A DNA stretch of 12,609 nt, from assembly GCA_016868485.1 (NCBI GenBank), contig VGGT01000028.1:1-12609 (forward strand), written 5' to 3'. A model generated the notes under the pieces. That model ran no database searches. It had not been told where the DNA came from and worked only from the letters and a program-made list of their open reading frames with translations. The position numbers and the translations under genes were made by a program. Source of the DNA: Bacteroidota bacterium (GTDB taxonomy: Bacteria; Bacteroidota; Bacteroidia; UBA7662). Of this stretch, positions 1 to 7,519 are shown in pieces; within the stretch, counting starts at the first letter, position 1; every line of letters begins with the position of its first letter.

Positions 1-15
1 TGGGGCGGTGGCTTT

Positions 16-1071
16 TCAAACCGGATTCGGGGGGATGGGGTTCGGGGGGATGGGATTCACTGCATTTGTCTGAGGGCCTGTGTGCCAAAAAACAATGGTT
101 TCATGCCCGGCGCGGCCTTGGCGCCCCGTGCTTTCTTGGCGATTGAGTGTGGCGCACATACCGGCATAGGCCTTGGCGGTGTATATGGGGTCGAACTCCA
201 CGCCCGATCGCTCGGTGAGGTCTCGACTCAACCGCATGAGATCCGGTTCTGTTCGTCCGAATCCCCCCAAACGGTGTGCATCATCGACCTGCATACGCCC
301 GAGCGGTCGATGCACGCTGCCGGTGTCTGTTCCTTTGGTTTTGTTTGCCGAAACGTATCGTTCGAGATAAGTGGCTGCATCACTTTCTATGCGCCGGGCG
401 TCGCGGGCAATGGAAATGCCGTGCAGCGCCGTGGCTTCGGGAAGACCAAGCCTCAATCCTGTTAGGGTGAGGCCTGTTCCGGCGGCCAAAAACACCAGAT
501 CGGGGCCTTTAGGGCCTTCTCGAGCGCTTGCATGGGGCCCATACCGCCCCCAAGCGCCCAAAAATCGTTGACTCGCCTTCATGTAGGCGGGGAGGGCGTA
601 GGCCGGATCGCCGTCGCTGTGCCAATAATAGGTTTTGTATCCCAGTTGCACCAAGGCATCCATGCGGGCCGACATCGCCTGGGCTAATCCATCGGCATGT
701 TCAATGCGGTGCACGGTGGCACCGGCCTCTGCCAATCGCTGCAGGCGCGGAACAGGGTCATACCACCCCCCCGGCACCGGGTAGAGGGTGAGGTCGCACC
801 GCATTCCTGAGCCGCTGCATGCCTGCGCCAAGGCCTGAACATGATTCGAGGCCTCACTGCCGGTGCTCAGCACGGCGCTGTATCCCTGCCACATCAGGTC
901 GGGCAATTGCTCGGCAATCACCTGCGCCTTATTGCCACCCCCCCAATCGGCCGACGCCAAAAGCGCATCAATCCAAACCCATAGGGGCCGGCGAATCAGC
1001 GGCGCGTCTTCCCAAAACTGTAGGGCCGGCAATGAACTACTAATTTTTAATGCAGCGAACCGAGAAGCCAT
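16..1071 (-). CDS. D-cysteine desulfhydrase / ACC deaminase-like PLP-dependent enzyme
   Basis: Probable cytoplasmic PLP-dependent lyase or deaminase of the fold-type II family that includes D-cysteine desulfhydrase and 1-aminocyclopropane-1-carboxylate deaminase. What is seen: a GGGNKAQ motif whose Lys should carry PLP, followed by TGSEASNHVQALA (the family's substrate loop, usually SNHxR), a glycine-rich AAGTGLTLTGL phosphate-binding stretch, FDPIYTAKAYAGM near the C-terminus, and FWHTG close to the end. The frame is open back to 1149, but those extra 26 residues lie over the end of the upstream FISUMP gene. I prefer the ATG at 1071, which has GGAGGG just before it and still overlaps FISUMP by 32 bases, suggesting co-transcription. 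About 351 residues. The C-terminus runs past the usual HTGG end into a proline-rich repeat tail. The substrate (D-cysteine, ACC or other) cannot be told from sequence. Confidence 0.8.
   Translation of the reverse strand: MASRFAALKISSSLPALQFWEDAPLIRRPLWVWIDALLASADWGGGNKAQVIAEQLPDLMWQGYSAVLSTGSEASNHVQALAQACSGSGMRCDLTLYPVPGGWYDPVPRLQRLAEAGATVHRIEHADGLAQAMSARMDALVQLGYKTYYWHSDGDPAYALPAYMKASQRFLGAWGRYGPHASAREGPKGPDLVFLAAGTGLTLTGLRLGLPEATALHGISIARDARRIESDAATYLERYVSANKTKGTDTGSVHRPLGRMQVDDAHRLGGFGRTEPDLMRLSRDLTERSGVEFDPIYTAKAYAGMCATLNRQESTGRQGRAGHETIVFWHTGPQTNAVNPIPPNPIPPNPV
26..58. repeat. 15-bp tandem repeat in the 3' end of the desulfhydrase gene
   Basis: Two adjacent 15-bp units (26-40 and 41-55; plus-strand unit TTCGGGGGGATGGGG, one difference at the last base of the second) plus the start of a third. 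The unit is five codons long and encodes Pro-Ile-Pro-Pro-Asn on the minus strand, giving the protein a short NPIPPNPIPPNPV tail. Copy-number change would keep the reading frame. Confidence 0.75.
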
Positions 1072-2905
1072 TTGCCCTCCAATCATCCCCCATTGCTGAT
1101 GCCCCCGATTCAATCCGCAAGAAGTGTAACCGCCTCGAGTCAGAGCCACTGGTGGTACTGCTCCAATAACATCCGAAAGAATTTAAGAATCCTATGCCCG
1201 CATTACTAAAACTACGCAAGCCAGCTTGGGTCCATTTCAAGGGCGATGAAAATGCACCGCTTGCATTGTTGCTGCTCCAAGATTGCCGTTCTGCATCAAG
1301 TTCTGCTTGGGTAGGCAAGCGGAAACCCGTCGGACAAGGGTTATTGGTCCCATTTAAGCCTTGCCATAAGTTGTTGTTCTGTGGACTTCGCCAGTCGAAC
1401 GGAGTAGAACCATTCGTGATGAAACTACTGCTTGCGGGTTGATCACTCACGCTCAAACTGGATGTCGTTGCCGAGTTTCTGCATTGATGTCCATCGGCAC
1501 CTCGACCCCATTGGTATAAATCGCCATATGCCTGGGCATCTGTGCTGCTTGTTGCCAATTGCGCAGCACCCAAATTTCGATCCATCCAAATTTTGCCTGT
1601 TGTGGGGTTGGTGACTTCCACTATTGCTGCACCCGAACCCGAACAATGTACGCTCCCGGCCACATAGGAGGCGGCGGTAGTGAAATTTACTTGAGGGCCA
1701 TAAGCGGTGCCTATGGTATTGGTGGCGTAGGCGCGAACATAATAAGCAGTGGACGGATTAAGTCCGCTCAAGGTTGATGTAAAACTCCCCGTATCATTAC
1801 CATTATAGGTGAAAGAACCCGACAGGGTCGGGCTGCTGCTTGTTCCATAAACCACGCCACGTGCCGTTACCGTACCCCCGCCCGATGCCGTCACCTGCCC
1901 GCCTGTATTCGCGCCTGTCGAAGTCACCGATGAAGCCGCCGTTGTTGTAATCGTTGGCAGGGATGTTGAGGCGAGATCACGTATGCAGCGAACCGAGTAC
2001 CCATGACTCCACCCAAAGCCATTTGTAAAGATGTATGCGTTCATATGGCCTAAATAGTACAAATTAGCGTATGATGTGGAATAGACTGAAGAGCTCCAAT
2101 AACCAGTCGTATTGCCCATATTCAGGAATAGACCATAAACACTTCGACCCCCTGCAGGCCGTGCTGTGAAACCACTTCTGTTTGTGCTACCAGGATTAGG
2201 CGAATCCCAACCCGATTCTGTTTTCATTTTTCCACCCGCCAACGCTTCACCCCCCAAGAAATCGATCAGGGTCGACCACTCATTAGCCGAAGGAGCATGC
2301 CAACCAGTAGGGCAAATCCCTCGCGGATCATTCACGGCATACCAATTATATATTTTACCGAATAAGCTATCGTTTAATATGTTGTTATTGTATATACAAT
2401 AAGCAGCAGAAATTGTATTCACCCATTGAGCGCTGTCTGTGAGGTGGGTAATATTATCGCCATTTCGATACTTGGTCACCTTCAAGTTGCTTTGCATCCA
2501 GCATTGGTTCCCAATCTGCACCGAGGTGTAGCGGTTGCCATCTATGTCCTGCTCCGAATAAGTGCCGCAACTGCGCAGCATCAGTTGGCCATTATTGGTG
2601 ATCGTTCCGTTGTTGGTGACCACCCCCGACACGGAAAATGTATCACCAGCAACAATGACCAACGTTGCCCCCGACTCGATCGTAAGGTTCTTGCAATGAA
2701 AATTGCTGTTCGTGGATGTGGTGAACGTACCCGATCCAATGACCACATGGTTATTGGCATTGGGCTCACCATTGTTCCAGGACGATCCGCTCCAAGTTGT
2801 GGTAGTTTGACCCCAGGCTGGCGACAAACCAATAGTCAATATCCCACTAATTAGAAAAAAGGCAAGTCTATTTTTTAATAAAATATCATTCAATAACACA
2901 TTCAT
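1040..2905 (-). CDS. Exported protein with two FISUMP-type domains
   Basis: 621-residue exported protein of unknown molecular role. Residues 1-32 form a signal peptide (hydrophobic LAFFLISGILTIGL, likely cleavage after AWG). Residues about 37-110 are a beta-rich segment (WSGSSWNNG...). Residues 119-309 are a FISUMP domain (Fibrobacter succinogenes major paralogous domain), with IDGNRYTSVQIGNQCWM, CPTGWHAPSANEW and the terminal GYSVRCIRD. Residues about 317-411 resemble an Fn3-type linker (TGANTGGQVTASGGGTVTARG, STAYYVRAYATNTIG). Residues 428-621 are a second, diverged FISUMP-like domain (GKIWMDRNLGA, CPTGFRLPTQAELDAE, GFSVRCIKN). No T9SS C-terminal domain is visible and there is no lipobox Cys at the predicted cleavage site. 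It starts 22 bases after the T9SS protein gene ends and overlaps the next gene, so probably the same transcript. Confidence 0.85.
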   Translation of the reverse strand: MNVLLNDILLKNRLAFFLISGILTIGLSPAWGQTTTTWSGSSWNNGEPNANNHVVIGSGTFTTSTNSNFHCKNLTIESGATLVIVAGDTFSVSGVVTNNGTITNNGQLMLRSCGTYSEQDIDGNRYTSVQIGNQCWMQSNLKVTKYRNGDNITHLTDSAQWVNTISAAYCIYNNNILNDSLFGKIYNWYAVNDPRGICPTGWHAPSANEWSTLIDFLGGEALAGGKMKTESGWDSPNPGSTNRSGFTARPAGGRSVYGLFLNMGNTTGYWSSSVYSTSYANLYYLGHMNAYIFTNGFGWSHGYSVRCIRDLASTSLPTITTTAASSVTSTGANTGGQVTASGGGTVTARGVVYGTSSSPTLSGSFTYNGNDTGSFTSTLSGLNPSTAYYVRAYATNTIGTAYGPQVNFTTAASYVAGSVHCSGSGAAIVEVTNPTTGKIWMDRNLGAAQLATSSTDAQAYGDLYQWGRGADGHQCRNSATTSSLSVSDQPASSSFITNGSTPFDWRSPQNNNLWQGLNGTNNPCPTGFRLPTQAELDAERQSWSSNNASGAFSSPLKWTQAGLRSFSNAGIGFLNSFGCYWSSTTSGSDSRRLHFLRIESGASAMGDDWRANGFSVRCIKN

Positions 2906-2927
2906 AACAATTTGCGTTTAACATTCA

Positions 2928-5228
2928 TCAATACACCCGAATCTTCAACACCTCTGTGCCTCGGGTCGACACCATACGGGCCGTGTACACCCCCGCTGGC
3001 AGCAACGTTTCGGGGCGGTGTAGGTCGGCCGTCGATTCACGGATCGACCACACAATGCGGCCACGAACATCCAGCAGCTCCAAGGAATAGGCCCCCGAAA
3101 TACCCCGCACATACAACTGCCTGTCGTGCATCCATATCTGCGTCGATCCCAAGCCCGTTTGCCCGCCCGAACGAATCAGGCGGGGCATGCGCAAGGCTGC
3201 ATCGGCCATCACTTGACCACGTTCATCGGCCATTTCGGTGGCAGCGCCCAGCGACCACAACCCCTCAACGGCACCAGTTACGCGCAGTCTGCATAATTCA
3301 TCACCCGCTTTTAATTCGGGCGCCTGCGGGCCATACCACGCTACACGGCATACCTGATCGCGCTGTTGCATCGAAAAGCCCGAAACCGCCTGCATCGATG
3401 GCAGCACCTCCAACACCTTCGTGCCCTTGGGCAGCATCCACTCCAGGCTCACCGCTGCAGGCGATTGATCCGATGCCACATACACCGGAACCTCAACCAC
3501 CCCCGCATCACCCAACCAAAGCGTACCCTGTTCACTGAGTTGCCGCGCATCCTCGCGCAGCGCCATGCCAGGAACATAGCTCATGTTCACATCGCCCGTG
3601 GCCAACACCAACACCTCCAGCGATTGGGTAGGCTGACCACCCAGCACCAACGATCCCGGCGCCGATACAAAATCGCCGCGACCAAACACCGTACTTTGTC
3701 CAGTATAGCGCTGCAACACCGAAAGTGCATCGGTGGCATTCACCACACCCCCTCCCGTCACATCCGCCGCCGATAGGGCAATGCCCGTTAGGCTGTGTTG
3801 ACCGCCAAAATGCCGGGCCACCAACATCGCGTCCGTGGCATTAACACCCCCCCAAGCATGAACCGGAACCACCGACAGGGCATACTGTCCGGCCGCAACC
3901 ACCGGGAAATTGAAGGCACCCTGGGCGTTGGCCGCAGCCGCTACTGTAGCCGATGAGCCCGTACCGGAACCGTTGTTGAGCCGCACCTCAGCCTGGGACA
4001 TCAGCACCCCCGCGGCGTGGGCGTAGCGCACCGTGCCCGAAAGTTGCACATTCACCGCCGATAATGCCCTAAAATGAATGCGAAAGCGATCGGTAAGGTT
4101 CGATGCATGCGTGTAGGTGTAGGCCCCCGACCGTAAATCATGATGCACATTCAGGTGCACATCCTCCAACCATATCGGCTGACCGGGATCGACCGCGCTG
4201 AAGTCGGCCTCAATCGAAAAGCTTCCGTTCTGCGTGGTACTGACCTGCATGGGCACCCAAAGTGTGGTGTCCCATTCACCCGTGGCCTGTATGCTCAGCA
4301 AATGACCATCCGATGAACGGGTTGCCAAATTGAGGGCCCCAGTGGTCCAACTGTTCAGCTTGTAGGCATCATAAGACCCCTCAAATGCCGTGGTGGCCAT
4401 TGGATGCGCCAAAAGCGCCGTCTCATCGCCACGCCCGGTTGCCGCATCCGAAATCCGCAAATAGAGCAGCTGACTGAAATTAGAGGCGTGTCGCATCTGG
4501 GTGTCGGCACTGGACGTGGTGCGCGCCGAAGTGGGGAAGGTGAGGGTCGGTGATGAGGCGTTTGCCTTCACCAAAAACCCCTGCATCGGTGGAATGATGC
4601 CCGTGAGCTTGCCCGATGGGCTCGACACACCGTTCACATAGCTCGCCCATGTACCCGCGCTTGCATCCCAAATGTAATAGGCATTGTCGATGTTGGTGCG
4701 GGTGAGGCTGTCAAAGGTGATGCCGCTGTTGAAGGGGTTGCCCACCACACTCCATCCAGCTGCTGCCGAATTGGAACCATTGGATAACCCAGAAACAGTC
4801 ACATTGCTGTTGTTTGGTGTGCCCGAAAAGGCCACATTGGTCGCAACGGTGGTGCCGTTTACCCCCGTATAAGGTGCTGTTCCACCAAAATAAACCATAT
4901 AACCCTTCCCTGCGCCAAAAGTGCTGGCAGAGGTCATGCCCATCGTATGCAGCCCCACCCAAGCGTTGGTCGTGGCCGTATTGAGCGTGATGACGTTGTT
5001 GTTGCCCGCCCCTATATTCACCGTGCCCAATGCACTAAAGGGTGTGCTCGAAAATGGCGTCGAAAAAAGGCGCCAGCCCGCCGTGGTGCCCGTCACCACC
5101 CGCTCCTGCGTGATGCTTCCCGATCCTGTGAGTGTTCCATTGCCTGTGTACTGAGAATAGCCCTCCTGCGCATGAGACCAAAAGCTCATCAATAGTGTTC
5201 CTGATAATAACAATAAAATCTTATGCAT
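2928..5228 (-). CDS. T9SS-secreted surface protein with dockerin-like and cohesin-like regions
   Basis: About 766 residues from the ATG at 5228. The frame is open to 5279, but only the inner Met gives a proper signal peptide (MHKILLLLSGTLLMSFWSHA, cleavage before QEG). Numbering from it: about 25-390, a large beta-rich N-terminal region with no recognised enzyme motif; 395-455, a carboxypeptidase-regulatory/Cna-B-like segment; 461-510, two dockerin-like repeats (VNATDAMLVARHF and VNATDALSVLQRYTG) followed by ATGDVNMSY; about 573-660, a cohesin-like beta domain (VVEVPVYVASD...KAGDELCRLRV); 694-766, a T9SS type A sorting domain with the typical LELLDVRGRIVW, LLPAGVYTARM and final LKIRVY. Inferred route: Sec export, then type IX secretion and probable anchoring at the outer surface. 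Function unknown; adhesive or scaffold-like. Confidence 0.85.
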   Translation of the reverse strand: MHKILLLLSGTLLMSFWSHAQEGYSQYTGNGTLTGSGSITQERVVTGTTAGWRLFSTPFSSTPFSALGTVNIGAGNNNVITLNTATTNAWVGLHTMGMTSASTFGAGKGYMVYFGGTAPYTGVNGTTVATNVAFSGTPNNSNVTVSGLSNGSNSAAAGWSVVGNPFNSGITFDSLTRTNIDNAYYIWDASAGTWASYVNGVSSPSGKLTGIIPPMQGFLVKANASSPTLTFPTSARTTSSADTQMRHASNFSQLLYLRISDAATGRGDETALLAHPMATTAFEGSYDAYKLNSWTTGALNLATRSSDGHLLSIQATGEWDTTLWVPMQVSTTQNGSFSIEADFSAVDPGQPIWLEDVHLNVHHDLRSGAYTYTHASNLTDRFRIHFRALSAVNVQLSGTVRYAHAAGVLMSQAEVRLNNGSGTGSSATVAAAANAQGAFNFPVVAAGQYALSVVPVHAWGGVNATDAMLVARHFGGQHSLTGIALSAADVTGGGVVNATDALSVLQRYTGQSTVFGRGDFVSAPGSLVLGGQPTQSLEVLVLATGDVNMSYVPGMALREDARQLSEQGTLWLGDAGVVEVPVYVASDQSPAAVSLEWMLPKGTKVLEVLPSMQAVSGFSMQQRDQVCRVAWYGPQAPELKAGDELCRLRVTGAVEGLWSLGAATEMADERGQVMADAALRMPRLIRSGGQTGLGSTQIWMHDRQLYVRGISGAYSLELLDVRGRIVWSIRESTADLHRPETLLPAGVYTARMVSTRGTEVLKIRVY

Positions 5229-5440
5229 TTTGTGTATATTTATGAATTTTATCCCGGTAATTTTGACATATAAATACAATAATTTGGTTCTTTTTTTAAC
5301 AATTTTCAGTCAAAAATTATATGTTTTCGGCCAAAATCGGCGAGAATATAGCACTTTATGATTAACCGGTGATGCACAGCAAAAGTAATTTTCTCACCCA
5401 CAAACGAAATCCTATCCTGATCGAGATCGGTCGCCCCAAC
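5229..5440. other. AT-rich intergenic leader upstream of the T9SS protein gene
   Basis: 212 bases between the aminotransferase stop and the T9SS protein start. On the minus strand it is AT-rich near the gene, as a promoter region should be, but no clean TAnnTTTG -7 element with a spaced TTG was found. An imperfect palindrome (GTTTTCGGCCAAAATC on the plus strand, 5323-5338, 12 of 16 positions symmetric) could be an operator or part of a weak terminator; there is no GC stem followed by a T-run. A 16-base sequence at 5415-5430 recurs at 6882-6897. Confidence 0.4.
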
Positions 5441-6595
5441 TTAAGGACATCCATCCACCAAAAAACGGCGCAGCTGATCGATGACTTCCGTGCGTTCCGC
5501 ATCGGTGAGCGACGAACCACTGGGCAAACAGAGCCCACCCGCAAATAACTGGTCGGCCAGGTCATCGCCTACATAATCGCACCATGCATAGGCGGCTTGC
5601 TGATGCATGGGCTTCCACAGGGGGCGCACTTCAATACCTTGCTTGGCCATAGCACTGCACAAGACCGCGGGCGGTGGAAGAGGCGGCCTATCGGCGTTAT
5701 TTGGCCCGTCGAGGCGCAAACACGACAGCCAACGGTTGCTGAAGCAGGCCGCGGGCTCTTCGGTGAAAACGACACCCGGCACATCCGACAGGGCCGCACG
5801 GTAGGCCTCAAAATGCGCCCTCCTGCGGGCCACACGATCGGGCAAATCGGGTAATTGCGCACGACCCACGGCCGCGAGCAAATTACTCATTCGGTAGTTG
5901 TAGCCCACCTGGCTGTGTTCATAATGCGGCGCAGGGTCGCGGGCTTGCATCGACAAATACCGGGCGCGTGCCACCCATTCAGGATGATCCGACAGGAGCG
6001 CACCGCCGCCTGAGGTGGTGATGATCTTGTTGCCGTTGAAACTCAACACCGATAGATCGCCCAAACGGCCGCATGCGCGTTGGTGGTAGGTGCTGCCCAG
6101 CGCATTCGCCGCATCTTCGATCACGAGGAGACCGTGCGCATCGGCCACCCGGCGGATGGCGTCGAAATCGGCAGGCATCCCATAGAGGTGAACCATCATG
6201 ATGGCGCGAACGGGCTTTCCGGCTCGCTCGCTGCGGGTGATGGCATCCTCCAATGCGTTTGGACACATATTCCAACTGTAGGCTTCCGCCCCAATCAGGA
6301 GGGGTTCGGCACCCGTGTAGCGGATGGCATTGGCCACGGCCACAAAGCTGAAGGTCGGACAAGCCACACGGTCGCCGGCGCCTATTCCGATGGCCAATAG
6401 GGCCAGGTGTAGTGCTGCTGTCGCCGAACTGCAAGCCAGCACATGCTCGGCACCGATTGCGGCCGATAAATCCGCTTCAAATGCATCCACCATCGGGCCC
6501 AACGGGGCCACCCATCCACTGTCGAGGGCTTCCTGAACCAGGGCTCCTTCTCGACCACTCAAATGCGGGGGCGACAGCCAGATCCTCATGCGCAT
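5441..6595 (-). CDS. DegT/DnrJ/EryC1/StrS-family nucleotide-sugar aminotransferase
   Basis: PLP-dependent aminotransferase that would convert a 4-keto (or 3-keto) nucleotide sugar into an amino sugar for a surface glycan or glycoprotein. The 384-residue length matches the family. Seen: N-terminal IWLSPPHLSGREGALVQEA and GWVAPLGPMVDAFE, typical of the PglE/perosamine-synthase-like branch; CSSATAALHLAL (residues 55-66, cofactor phosphate region); VIEDAANALGS with Asp161 for the pyridine nitrogen; SFNGNKIITTSGGG with Lys190 as the internal aldimine lysine; GYNYRMSN at 231-238. Start: ATG at 6595 or the second ATG at 6589 (MRIWLSPP, closer to relatives). The gene lies downstream of the sugar transferase, but 267 bases of repeat-containing DNA separate them. 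Its substrate is not determined; UDP-4-keto-6-deoxy-GlcNAc would fit the PglC-like neighbour. Confidence 0.9.
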   Translation of the reverse strand: MRMRIWLSPPHLSGREGALVQEALDSGWVAPLGPMVDAFEADLSAAIGAEHVLACSSATAALHLALLAIGIGAGDRVACPTFSFVAVANAIRYTGAEPLLIGAEAYSWNMCPNALEDAITRSERAGKPVRAIMMVHLYGMPADFDAIRRVADAHGLLVIEDAANALGSTYHQRACGRLGDLSVLSFNGNKIITTSGGGALLSDHPEWVARARYLSMQARDPAPHYEHSQVGYNYRMSNLLAAVGRAQLPDLPDRVARRRAHFEAYRAALSDVPGVVFTEEPAACFSNRWLSCLRLDGPNNADRPPLPPPAVLCSAMAKQGIEVRPLWKPMHQQAAYAWCDYVGDDLADQLFAGGLCLPSGSSLTDAERTEVIDQLRRFLVDGCP

Positions 6596-6622
6596 GAAAT
6601 TTGGTTGCTCATTATTGTTATC

Positions 6623-6780
6623 GGTTACTGTTTCTTAGCTTATTGCTATCGGGTTACTGTTTCTTAGCTTATTGCTTTCGGGTTACTTCTCTTCTAAACT
6701 GGTTATATCGGTTTCTCCTCTTCTAAACTGGTTATATCGGTTTCTCCTCTTCTAAACTGGTTATATCGGTTTCTCCTCTT
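6623..6780. repeat. 29-bp tandem repeat array upstream of the aminotransferase
   Basis: Two kinds of 29-bp unit in one array. Type A, beginning GGTTACTGTTTCTTAGC, occurs at 6623-6651 and 6652-6680 with one difference. A 20-base hybrid follows at 6681-6700: it starts like A (GGTTACT) and ends like B (CTTCTAAACT). Type B, beginning GGTTATATCGGTTTCTCC, occurs at 6701-6729 and 6730-6758 (identical), then a partial copy from 6759. All full units have the same period and start GGTTA. Read on the minus strand, type B contains AGAGGAGAAA. The array ends about 27 bases before the aminotransferase start, so copy-number change would alter its promoter or leader region. Confidence 0.9.
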
Positions 6781-6862
6781 TTGGGCACATAGGGTGATGT
6801 TCATCAATCGATCGATGCCCTAATGAGTGATTGTAGATGGATTGTATCAATGCAATCATATA

Positions 6863-7519
6863 TTAGGCCAAACTACTTCTTTCCTGATCGAGATCGGGCA
6901 GCGGGGGCGCGGGTGGATGGGTTTGAATGGCCCAAAGACAGGTGCGCCACAGCACCCACAAGTCGAGCATAACACTTTTCCTTTCCACATATAGGGCGTC
7001 GAGTTCCAAGCGGTCGTTCCACCCCAATGAACGGCGGCCCGACACCTGCACGAGCCCCGTTAGGCCCGGCCGCACCCGAAATCGCATGCGTTCGCGCACC
7101 GAATAATAGGGATCGTAGCGCGGCAACAGGGGCCGGGGACCTACAAACGCCATATCCCCCACGGCCACGTTCCACAATTGAGGCAGTTCATCAAGGCCCG
7201 TGCGCCGCAGCCAATGTCCGAACGGGGGGGTACGTTCCCGATCATCTGACGTATCGTCGCTCTGGGCCTTCGGCGAAACCCGCGCATGCATACTCCTAAA
7301 TTTCCACAACCGAAAACGAACGCCGGCGGCGCCACTGCGCCCTTGCACAAACAAAACGGGCCAACCCAAATGCCACCACACCGTGATCCCAATGATCAGG
7401 TATAGGGGAGCCAGCAGAACCAACAACATCAAAGCCAAAAGGCGAATAAACATGTAGAAGCCGTAGATACAGCGGTCAAAAATATTGCATTCCTTTGTTG
7501 GTTGCGATGGCCTTTGCAT
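6863..7519 (-). CDS. Bacterial sugar transferase (PglC/WcaJ-like phosphoglycosyl transferase)
   Basis: Monotopic inner-membrane phosphoglycosyl transferase that moves a sugar-1-phosphate from a nucleotide sugar to undecaprenyl phosphate, the first membrane step of glycan assembly. At 218 residues it is the short PglC-like form without the extra transmembrane domain of WcaJ/WbaP. Seen: hydrophobic segment about residues 24-48 with the helix-breaking Pro (LLAPL); FRLWKFRSM; the catalytic Asp110-Glu111 in GLDELPQLWN; GDMAFVGPRPLLP; and RFRVRPGLTGLVQVSGR. The ATG at 7519 overlaps the divergent flippase start. A later ATG at 7453 would avoid this but leaves fewer residues before the membrane segment than is usual, so the start is uncertain. 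The gene is followed by the 29-bp repeat array and then the aminotransferase. Confidence 0.9.
   Translation of the reverse strand: MQRPSQPTKECNIFDRCIYGFYMFIRLLALMLLVLLAPLYLIIGITVWWHLGWPVLFVQGRSGAAGVRFRLWKFRSMHARVSPKAQSDDTSDDRERTPPFGHWLRRTGLDELPQLWNVAVGDMAFVGPRPLLPRYDPYYSVRERMRFRVRPGLTGLVQVSGRRSLGWNDRLELDALYVERKSVMLDLWVLWRTCLWAIQTHPPAPPLPDLDQERSSLA

Noticed and set aside
82..1099. Several plus-strand open frames opposite the desulfhydrase gene
   Set aside because: They are antisense shadows in GC-rich coding DNA; the minus-strand frame has clear family motifs across its length.
5306..5440. 44 open codons in frame directly after the aminotransferase stop
   Set aside because: Possible eroded extension or read-through, but the family normally ends at the TAA and the extra sequence has no recognisable similarity.
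6802..6857. Imperfect palindromes CATCAATCGATCGATG (6802-6817) and GATTGTATCAATGCAATC (6840-6857) downstream of the sugar transferase
   Set aside because: Stems are short and AT-rich with no T-run, so I could not support a terminator or binding site.
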